From UBA4085 sp964556755 (GTDB lineage: Bacteria > Acidobacteriota > Aminicenantia > Aminicenantales > UBA4085), in contig CAZKXI010000003.1 in assembly GCA_964556755.1 (NCBI GenBank), positions 1-64,000 on the forward strand: a stretch of 64,000 nt of DNA, given 5' to 3'. The notes beneath the pieces were generated by a model. The model was not told where the DNA came from. It saw only the letters and a list, made by a program, of their open reading frames with translations, and searched no databases. Numbering within the stretch: the first letter of the stretch is position 1; every line of letters starts with the position of its first letter. This document shows positions 34,433-41,047 of the stretch, in pieces. A program made the translations under genes and the position numbers.

Positions 34433-35014
34433 TCAGTCCTTAACGACGATCTCAAACGGCGCCAGCAGGGCTAGGACTTCGGGGGACGAGAACTTGGCTT
34501 TCTTGATCCGGTTGGACGTGGGATCGATGGCGAAAGACCGGGCGGCCGTGAAATCCACCCGTTCCAGGCCGGTCTTGTGAAAGAGGCTGCCTTCGAGGTC
34601 GGAGCCGCGGAAGGCCGAATCTTGCAGGTCGGACTCGACGAAGTCGGTGCGATGGATGCGGCAGTCGAGGAAGAGGGAGCCGCGCATCTTGAGGCGGCTG
34701 AAGTCGCACATCTCGATCAGGCAGCCCTCGAAGCTCCAGTGGAGAAGGAGGGGCTGGACAGCGTTGAAGGCGATGCCGACCAGCTTGGAATCCTTGAAGG
34801 AGACCTGGCGGAAGCCGGTTGCCTCCACGATGGCGTTGGAGAGGTTGCAGCCGACGAAAGAGCAGTCCTGGAGCAAGGCTCCCGCCAGTCGGGCCCGGCT
34901 GAGGTCGCAACCCTTGAAGGCGCAGCCCGTGAATTCTCGCTTGGACAGATCGGCGGCCGGAGCCTGGACGCCTTGGAATGTCTTGCCTTCATAAGTCTTA
35001 TCGCTGAATCTCAT
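34433..35014 (-). CDS. Pentapeptide-repeat protein
   Basis: The product has 193 residues and begins at 35014 after GGAAGG. It contains a run of A(D/N)LxX-type pentapeptides forming a right-handed quadrilateral beta-helix: AADLSKREFTGCAFKGCDLSRARL, SFVGCNLSNA, FKDSKLVGIAF, TDFVESDLQDSAFRGSDLEGSLF. No signal peptide, so cytoplasmic. Related proteins include the DNA-mimic Qnr/MfpA group, but this sequence is closer in size and style to the generic YjbI-like group. Function unknown. Confidence 0.85.
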   Translation of the reverse strand: MRFSDKTYEGKTFQGVQAPAADLSKREFTGCAFKGCDLSRARLAGALLQDCSFVGCNLSNAIVEATGFRQVSFKDSKLVGIAFNAVQPLLLHWSFEGCLIEMCDFSRLKMRGSLFLDCRIHRTDFVESDLQDSAFRGSDLEGSLFHKTGLERVDFTAARSFAIDPTSNRIKKAKFSSPEVLALLAPFEIVVKD

Positions 35015-35118
35015 GCCGGCCTTCCCGCGAAGAGGGATGCCTCCGCCCGCTGTTGCGGATGCGCACACAGAAGCGAGCCGATGCGACTCCCGACGGAGCG
35101 ACGGCATTCTAGCCCATT

Positions 35119-35147
35119 TTGACGAGGGGATGGAAATGCATTAATCT
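35119..35147 (+). promoter_or_regulatory. Sigma70-type promoter for the GH27 gene
   Basis: TTGACG (35119-35124), a 17-bp spacer and TAATCT (35142-35147) precede the start at 35198 in the divergent gap with the pentapeptide gene. Confidence 0.5.
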
Positions 35148-35197
35148 CGGGATGATTTTTCGGTCGCCTCTTGGAGCGGCCGGCTAGGAGAAAAGCC

Positions 35198-36787
35198 ATG
35201 TCGCAGCTTCGCCGCGCGCCCGTCGGGCTCGTCGCCGCCATCCTTGTCGTCGGCCTTGCCGCGGTCTTGCCGGGCGCGGGTCCGGCGCGATCCAGGATCC
35301 AGAGCGCGGAGACGGTCCAGGCCGTCCCCGCCCGCGTCCATGCCGAGGCCGACCGGCTGGCGATGACGCCGCCCATGGGCTGGTATCCCTGGAACGTCTT
35401 CGGCGAGGATCCCCAGAACGAGAAGCTGATCCGGGAGATCGCCGAGGCGGTGGTCTCGAGCGGGATGAAGGACGCCGGCTACGCCTACGTCGGTCCGGAT
35501 GAGGGCATCTGCTTCTCCCGAGGAGCGGATGGCCGTCTGACGACCAACCTCGTGCGCTATCCCAGCGGGCTGCGGGGGCTGGGAGATTACATCCACGGCT
35601 TGGGCCTCAAGTACGCCCTCTATACCGACGCGGGGAGCAAGACCTGCAGCGGGGCCATGCCGGGAACCAAGGGCCACGAGAGGGAGGACATGGAAGCCTT
35701 CGCCGCGTGGAGGGCCGATTACATCAAGATCGATTGGTGCAACTCGGACGGCCAGGACATCGTCGAGACCTACTCGCGGCTGGGTCGGGCCCAGCGCGAG
35801 GCGGGCCGGCCCGTCATCCACAGCTTGTGCTCATGGGGCGATGGACATCCCTGGCGCTGGGCCGGAGCCATCGGCCACATGTGGCGGACGACCTCCGACA
35901 TCTGCGGGCCCGGGAAGGCGGATTGGGCCCGGGCGGTGCGGATCGCCATGGCCAACGAGCGGCTGGCCGAGTTCGCCGGCCCGGGCCGCTGGAACGATCC
36001 CGACATGATGATCGTGGGCATGAGCGGGCTGTCGGAGGCCCAGAACCGGAGCCTGTTCAGCCTGTGGTGCATGATGGCCTCGCCGCTGATGGCCGGCAAC
36101 GACGTGCGGGGCATGACGCCGGAGACGATCGGCATCCTGACCAACCTGGAGGCGATCGCCGTCGACCAGGATCCCCTGGGCGTCCAGGGCCGGATCGTCT
36201 GGGATGACGGGAATCTAAGCCTGTGGGCCGGTAAGCCCTTGTTCGACGGCAGCCGGGCCGCGCTTCTTTTTTACCAGGGAAGGTCCAAAGCCGGACGAAA
36301 GATTCTTTGGGAGGAGATTGGATTCGAGGCGGACGACTCCCTCTATGTGCGGGACTTGTGGAAGCGAGAGACTACGGGCCCGTTCAAGGGAGGCGTTACG
36401 GTCACGGCGGGCCCGAACGATGTCGCCTTCATCCGGGTGTCCAGGACGGGCGAATTCCCGATTCCTCCGATCATTGTGGCGGACGCGTACCGGGTGGATT
36501 TGAAGGCGGCCGAAGGGACGAGGGGCCCGGTCAGCGGGAGCATCACGGTCGCGAACAAGGGCAGCGCGGAGCTGGCGGCTTGGAAGGTCGATCCGAAGTC
36601 GGTCCCGGGGTGGCTGAAGGTGAGAGTCGATGTGGACGGCCGGAGCCAGATGTTCGTCAACGCCGCTGATCCGAGCGGATTGAAAAAGGGCTTCTACCAT
36701 GCCCAGGTCCGGGCCGACAACGTCGAGCCTGTCTCGGGCAAGCCTATGTCAGCCCTCTATTACGACATCGACCTGGAGATTCGTTAG
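35198..36787 (+). CDS. Secreted GH27 alpha-galactosidase-type enzyme
   Basis: The ATG at 35198 follows TAGGAG; 529 residues with a signal peptide (GLVAAILVVGLAAVLPGAG). GH27 features are the entry motif TPPMGWYPWNVFG, GLKYALYTDAGSKTC, the nucleophile region YIKIDWCNSDGQD, the acid/base region WRTTSDI, and FAGPGRWNDPDMM. A beta-sandwich C-domain and an extra C-terminal module of about 95 residues (about 435-529) follow. The family removes alpha-galactose or alpha-N-acetylgalactosamine. Its TAG stop is formed by the first bases of palindromic element copy 2. Confidence 0.94.
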   Translation: MSQLRRAPVGLVAAILVVGLAAVLPGAGPARSRIQSAETVQAVPARVHAEADRLAMTPPMGWYPWNVFGEDPQNEKLIREIAEAVVSSGMKDAGYAYVGPDEGICFSRGADGRLTTNLVRYPSGLRGLGDYIHGLGLKYALYTDAGSKTCSGAMPGTKGHEREDMEAFAAWRADYIKIDWCNSDGQDIVETYSRLGRAQREAGRPVIHSLCSWGDGHPWRWAGAIGHMWRTTSDICGPGKADWARAVRIAMANERLAEFAGPGRWNDPDMMIVGMSGLSEAQNRSLFSLWCMMASPLMAGNDVRGMTPETIGILTNLEAIAVDQDPLGVQGRIVWDDGNLSLWAGKPLFDGSRAALLFYQGRSKAGRKILWEEIGFEADDSLYVRDLWKRETTGPFKGGVTVTAGPNDVAFIRVSRTGEFPIPPIIVADAYRVDLKAAEGTRGPVSGSITVANKGSAELAAWKVDPKSVPGWLKVRVDVDGRSQMFVNAADPSGLKKGFYHAQVRADNVEPVSGKPMSALYYDIDLEIR

Positions 36788-36906
36788 GGGTCAGGATAGG
36801 GGTCAGGTCTTGAGATTCAAGTTATCTTCGCGGAAGAGACTACTTCCTGCCTTCACAATGACAAAAAACGTCGTGAGAAAACTTGAATCTTGAGACCTGA
36901 CCCCTA
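36785..36906. repeat. Palindromic element, copy 2, bounded by TAG and CTA
   Basis: The 122-bp element begins TAGGGGTCAGGA TAGGGGTCAGGTC at its left and ends GACCTGACCCCTA at its right. Arms about 36798-36823 and 36880-36905 pair with very few mismatches around a 56-bp centre. Both outer triplets are stop codons: TAG 36785-36787 ends the GH27 gene, and CTA 36904-36906 is the reverse-strand TAG ending the CocE-type gene. Confidence 0.85.
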
Positions 36907-38814
36907 TTTCCTTGCGGACAGGAGGATCCGCGAGGGCCGGCTCCGGGAGCGAAAGATAGACTGGGTGGCCGTTACGTAGTCCTCCGCTGAAGCGGCGAAG
37001 ATGCTGTCCAAGTACCTCTGGGGGTTGCGGTCGTAGAGCGGAAACCAGGTGCTCTGGACCTGGACCATGATCCGGTGGCCCTTGCGGAAGGTATGGTCGG
37101 CCCATCTCAGGTCCACCGTGACCTCCTCGACCTCGTTCGGCTTGACCGGCTCCGGCTTCTCGAAGCTCTTGCGGTAGCGAGCCCGCAATACGTCGCCCGC
37201 GATCATCAGCTGATAGCCGCCCATCCGCGGCTCTTCGGGCCAGGCTTCGGGATAGACATCGATCAGCTTGACGATCCAGTCGCAGTCGCTCCCCGTCGTC
37301 GCGGTGAAGAGCTTAGCCAGCACCGCGCCGGAGATGGTTACATCCTCCTCCAATGCGCCGGTCTCCCAGCTCAGCACGTCAGGCCGCCCGTGGACGAACC
37401 TTTGGTCCATGGTCTGCCAGATGCCCCAATCCGAGCCGGCGGGGTGATAGGTCTCCTGCACGGGCCGGGGGCGGTAGGGGACCGGGTGGGCGGGGTCGGA
37501 GACGTACGTGTCGCGCACCGACTCCCCCTCGTCCGTCGGCGGCTCGAAGGAGAGACGGCCGCCCTCCCGCAAGTAGAGAGCGCGCTCCTCGTAGCCTTCG
37601 CCCGGCCGGGGCGGCCATGTCATATGGGTCGTCCAGGCGTTGGCCCCCGTGCGGAAGGTCGTGACCTCGGGCAGCTCGAATCCTTCCCGCCCCTTGAGGT
37701 GTTTGGCGAAGAAAGGAGCCTGAATCTTCTCCCGATAATATACGCCCGTCTCGCTGCCGAAGGAGATCCGGCCCAGCTTGTCTCCCGGCCCGGTCGACCA
37801 GCCGCCGTGGTTCCAGGGGCCGATAACCAAATGGCTCAGTCCTGCCCTGTCGTTCTTTTCGTAGGCCAGGTAGGTCGAGAGCGGGCCGTAGAAGTCTTCC
37901 TGATCCCACCAGCCGGCCACGGTCAGGGTCGGTACCTTGGGCTCGCGCACCAGGCGGTCGAGGGCCTTGCCCTGCCAGAAGGCGTCCCAATCCGGGTGGG
38001 CCAGGAAGTTGTTCCAGGTCGGGATGCGCCCCCGCAGGTGCCGGGCATTGATGTTGGACAGCGGCCCGAGGGCCAGATACCAGTCGTAGGTATCGTAGCG
38101 GTCGAATCGGAAGCGCGGCACGTCGCGAGGCCATTCCATGCGCACCGCGTACTCGAAGCCGTAGGTCAGGCGGAAGGCGCCGTTGTGGAAGAAATCGTCT
38201 CCCATCCACATGTCCCCGGCCGGGGCCTGCGGCGAGACGGCCTTGAGTGCCGGGTGGGGCTCCAGCGCCGCTTGAACCGTGGTCCAGCCGTCGTAGGAGA
38301 CGCCGAAGACGCCGACCCGGCCGTTGTTGCCGGGGACGTTCCTGACCAGCCAGTCGATGGTGTCCCAGGCGTCGGTGGATTCGTCGGTCGCCTTGGGATC
38401 GGAGGGGTTGGCCCGCAGCGGCCGGATCATGATGAACGCGCCTTCGGACTTACCGCGGCCGCGGATGTCCTGGAAGACGAAGATATAGCCGTCGCGGGCG
38501 AGCTCCGCGTAGCGGCGCTTGATGGACTCTGATGTCCGCCCGCTCGCCCCGTAAGGAGTCCGGTCCATGAGCAGAGGGAGGGGCTCGGCGGCGATAGCGG
38601 GCGCCCAGATGGCGGTATAGAGCTTGACCCCGTCGCGCATGGGGATCATCGCCTCGGTCAAAGTGAACGCAGCGTCGACGATCTCCTGGGTCGTCCCGAC
38701 CTGAGCCGGGGCGGCGGCCGCGGCGCATGAACGGGGGGGCAGCGCGACCAGGAATGCGATGATGCCCGCTGCCACGCTTGAGGCCGCGACGAAGCTGATT
38801 TTTCGATGGTGCAT
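36904..38814 (-). CDS. CocE/NonD-family (peptidase S15-like) secreted hydrolase
   Basis: The product has 636 residues, starting 12 bp after the GNAT gene stop. The signal peptide is AASSVAAGIIAFLVALPPRSCAA. The alpha/beta-hydrolase domain shows the nucleophile elbow GVSYDGW and the early motifs MRDGVKLYTAIWAP and DIRGRGKSEG. A WWDQEDFYGP strand precedes the likely acid, and the catalytic His lies in GPWNHGGW. The C-terminal jelly roll (YEERALYLREGG to the end) is typical for the X-Pro dipeptidyl-peptidase/cocaine-esterase group. It cleaves an ester or amide of unknown type. Its TAG stop lies in palindromic element copy 2. Confidence 0.9.
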   Translation of the reverse strand: MHHRKISFVAASSVAAGIIAFLVALPPRSCAAAAAPAQVGTTQEIVDAAFTLTEAMIPMRDGVKLYTAIWAPAIAAEPLPLLMDRTPYGASGRTSESIKRRYAELARDGYIFVFQDIRGRGKSEGAFIMIRPLRANPSDPKATDESTDAWDTIDWLVRNVPGNNGRVGVFGVSYDGWTTVQAALEPHPALKAVSPQAPAGDMWMGDDFFHNGAFRLTYGFEYAVRMEWPRDVPRFRFDRYDTYDWYLALGPLSNINARHLRGRIPTWNNFLAHPDWDAFWQGKALDRLVREPKVPTLTVAGWWDQEDFYGPLSTYLAYEKNDRAGLSHLVIGPWNHGGWSTGPGDKLGRISFGSETGVYYREKIQAPFFAKHLKGREGFELPEVTTFRTGANAWTTHMTWPPRPGEGYEERALYLREGGRLSFEPPTDEGESVRDTYVSDPAHPVPYRPRPVQETYHPAGSDWGIWQTMDQRFVHGRPDVLSWETGALEEDVTISGAVLAKLFTATTGSDCDWIVKLIDVYPEAWPEEPRMGGYQLMIAGDVLRARYRKSFEKPEPVKPNEVEEVTVDLRWADHTFRKGHRIMVQVQSTWFPLYDRNPQRYLDSIFAASAEDYVTATQSIFRSRSRPSRILLSARK

Positions 38815-38826
38815 CTTGAGGCTCCT

Positions 38827-39684
38827 TTAACCTTTGCCCGCGGTTCCGATCGCCAGAAGGCCGGGCTGAAGGCCGACCGGATTCCCCTCGCCCAGCGCCA
38901 TGCGGCGAGAAGGCTCGCGCTTTTCCTCTAATCCCAGCTGCCTCATCAGATCGACAGCTCGAGAGTTGATATCCAGGACGCCGACTTGGATGTTCGTATC
39001 CCCGGCGCCGAGGGCCAGGCCCCGCAAAAGGCAGGCCGCGTGCCGACCGGCCTGGGCGGACCAGATCGGCCCCGCCCAGCAGAAGTCCCGTCTCCGCCGG
39101 CCGAAGATATAGCCGACGATCCTTCCTTCTTGGAGCCGGACCCAGGCCAGCTCGGGGTATTGTTCCAAGCGCCGCCTTAGGAAGAAAGACCGGTCGGCGC
39201 CGAAAGCCCGCAGATCGACGGCCAAGATCTTCGCAAGGTCCCCGTATTGCATGGGCCAAACGCCCGCTCCCCGGCCGGGCGGAATGCGGCCGTGGAATCG
39301 GCGGGACAGCGAGATCGTCCTGAAGCCTCGGGTCTCGTAGAATGCGGCGGCCTTGGGCACGGCTTCGAGAGAGACCGACAGGCATCCTTGACTCCGCAGA
39401 TACGACAGGGCTTGATCGAAGAGGATGGGACCCAGGCCAAGGCCCCTAAAGGCCCGAGAGACGATCATCTCGCCCAGGAACCCGGCTTGACCGTAGACGG
39501 TGGCGACGCAGACCGCGGCCGGCCGGCCGTCGTGCTCGAGGATGAGGCAGCCGTCAGGATCATGGTCCAAGAAAGCCAGGAAGTCTTCGGACGTCTCGGA
39601 AGTCCATCCTTCGTCCTCGGCCCAGCCCCCCGCGGTGAGGGCATCGGCGGCCGTCATCGTCCGGATGGTTGTTTTTAGGCCCAC
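38827..39684 (-). CDS. GNAT-family N-acetyltransferase, two-lobed
   Basis: A GTG at 39684 places the first beta strand (KTTIRTMTAAD) near the N-terminus; ATG at 39657 is the alternative. The product has 285 residues. The N-lobe contains the acetyl-CoA-binding signature SRAFRGLGLGPILFDQAL followed by FYETRGFR. The C-lobe (from about residue 150) resembles an acetyltransferase_18/YitH-type second domain (GGYIFGRRR-like strand, NIQVGVLDINSRAVDLMRQLGLEE). Substrate unknown. It lies upstream of the CocE-type hydrolase on the same strand with a 12-bp gap, suggesting an operon. Confidence 0.88.
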   Translation of the reverse strand: MGLKTTIRTMTAADALTAGGWAEDEGWTSETSEDFLAFLDHDPDGCLILEHDGRPAAVCVATVYGQAGFLGEMIVSRAFRGLGLGPILFDQALSYLRSQGCLSVSLEAVPKAAAFYETRGFRTISLSRRFHGRIPPGRGAGVWPMQYGDLAKILAVDLRAFGADRSFFLRRRLEQYPELAWVRLQEGRIVGYIFGRRRRDFCWAGPIWSAQAGRHAACLLRGLALGAGDTNIQVGVLDINSRAVDLMRQLGLEEKREPSRRMALGEGNPVGLQPGLLAIGTAGKG

Positions 39685-39750
39685 TGGCGATGATGTCCCA
39701 TGCTAATTCGGATAAGGGACGTATTATGCGATGTTTTCTCGGGCTTAGAA

Positions 39751-39857
39751 AGGGGGGCAGGCCTCAAGATGCAAGTATGGCCAAAGAGCCGACGAGATAT
39801 TCCGCGTTGGGCGAAAAATACCGTCAGGAGAAAGCTCGAATCTTGAGACCTGACCCC
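39751..39857. repeat. Palindromic element, copy 3 (degenerate)
   Basis: The left arm (39751-39775) and right arm (39833-39857) match the other copies with several substitutions. This copy sits in the 233-bp divergent gap upstream of two genes, not at gene ends, and forms no stop codon. Confidence 0.75.
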
Positions 39858-39917
39858 TTCTTGAAATGGCGCCTCCATATAAGCGAAGATAGGGGGCGCT
39901 TCAAGCGAGGAACAGCC

Positions 39918-40742
39918 ATGCATCACTTCACCCTGGACGCCTTCCGCGGCTACCGCTCGCGGCTCGACGACATCCACCTCGTCCACGAGGTCCTGGACGA
40001 GCTGCCCCTGGAGCTCGGCCTGAAGGCCGTCATGCCGCCTTTCGTCCTGCCCTACTACAACGGCGTCATCCCCGAGGACTGCGGCATCAGCGCCTTCGTC
40101 TTCCTGGCCGGCGGGCACTTCACCATCCACACCTTCTCGTTCCGCGAATCCTACTTCGTCGACATCGTCCACCCCTCGGCGTTCGATCCCAAGCGGGCGG
40201 AGGCGTTGATCCTGGACGTGTTCCCCGCCGACCGCAGGACCCGCCAGCTGGCGGTGCGGGGCGGCTCGAAGCCGGCCTTCCCGGCCGGCCGCATCGACCC
40301 GGGCCGCGACTTCGGCCCCCACCTGATGCTCGACTTCGCGCGGCTGAAGTCGATCCCCAGCCTGGACGATCTGGTCGAGCTCTTCGATCAGCTCCCCGGC
40401 AAGATCGGCATGACGCCCATCATGCGCCCCTATCCCACCCGGACCGACGTTCGCGGCGAGAAGGTCGTCTCCATCATGACCATGATCGCCGAGAGCCATA
40501 TCAGCCTGCACCTCTTCCCGAGACAGAAACGAGCCTTCCTGGACCTCTTCTCCTGCACGTTCTTCGACACGGACCCCGTCGTCGGAGAGCTCCGGAGCAG
40601 CCTCGAGGGGACCGTAACCGCGGTCCAGCTGATCTCTCGCGGCTCCCAGTACAAGAAGCTCCGCACCAGCGCCGACCAGAAGACGAGCGAGTCGCGGACC
40701 TGGCTGGGGAACGTCTTCTCGCCCCCGTCCCGGAGGAGATGA
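39918..40742 (+). CDS. speD: Internally duplicated S-adenosylmethionine decarboxylase-like protein
   Basis: The ATG at 39918 gives 274 residues. The chain is two similar halves of about 130 residues. Half 2 has the AdoMet decarboxylase core MIAESHISLHLFPRQKRAFLDLFSC, where E192-S193 corresponds to the self-cleavage site that makes the pyruvoyl group. Half 1 has the equivalent FLAGGHFTIHTFSFRESYFVDI, but Gly65-Gly66 replace Glu-Ser, so it cannot be processed. Both halves begin H(F/L)xLD...LDD. Prokaryotic SpeD is usually a single-repeat homodimer of about 120-140 residues; a fused active/inactive pair resembles the organisation of larger AdoMet decarboxylases. It may make decarboxylated AdoMet for spermidine, or be a SpeD paralogue acting on another substrate; no other polyamine genes are here. 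The stop is followed directly by 13-bp repeats and an assembly gap. Confidence 0.75.
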   Translation: MHHFTLDAFRGYRSRLDDIHLVHEVLDELPLELGLKAVMPPFVLPYYNGVIPEDCGISAFVFLAGGHFTIHTFSFRESYFVDIVHPSAFDPKRAEALILDVFPADRRTRQLAVRGGSKPAFPAGRIDPGRDFGPHLMLDFARLKSIPSLDDLVELFDQLPGKIGMTPIMRPYPTRTDVRGEKVVSIMTMIAESHISLHLFPRQKRAFLDLFSCTFFDTDPVVGELRSSLEGTVTAVQLISRGSQYKKLRTSADQKTSESRTWLGNVFSPPSRRR

Positions 40743-41047
40743 GGAAGGGGTCAGAGGAAGGGGTCAGNNNNNNNNNNNNNNNNNNNNNNNNNNNNNNNNN
40801 NNNNNNNNNNNNNNNNNNNNNNNNNNNNNNNNNNNNNNNNNNNNNNNNNNNNNNNNNNNNNNNNNNNGTCTTCTCGCCCCCGTCCCGGAGGAGATGAGGA
40901 AGGGGTCAGAGGAAGGGGTCAGAGGAAGGGGTCAGAGGAAGGGGTCAGGTCTCAAGTTTCGAGTTTTCTCAAAAAAGAAAACCTGACTCGCGTCCTCGAT
41001 GGCGAACGACCGCCGCAGAAAGCTTGAATCTCAAGACCTGACCCCTA
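40743..41047. repeat. Palindromic element copy 4 with tandem 13-bp units, interrupted by an assembly gap
   Basis: After the gap, four exact 13-bp units AGGAAGGGGTCAG (40897-40948) lead into GTCTCAAG and a left arm; two units are seen before the gap. The right arm (about 41020-41045) ends GACCTGACCCCTA, where CTA (41045-41047) is the reverse-strand TAG stop of the tricorn-like gene. The centre is unrelated to those of copies 1-3. Confidence 0.8.
40768..40867. other. Assembly gap of 100 N with duplicated flanks
   Basis: Exactly 100 N. The 55 bases before it (40713-40767) are repeated exactly after it (40868-40922), so two overlapping contig ends were probably scaffolded without merging. The real locus may have no missing sequence, but the number of 13-bp units is uncertain. 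Confidence 0.95.

Noticed and set aside
40897..40948. Tandem 13-bp repeats as a possible CRISPR array
   Set aside because: Units are contiguous without spacers and far too short.
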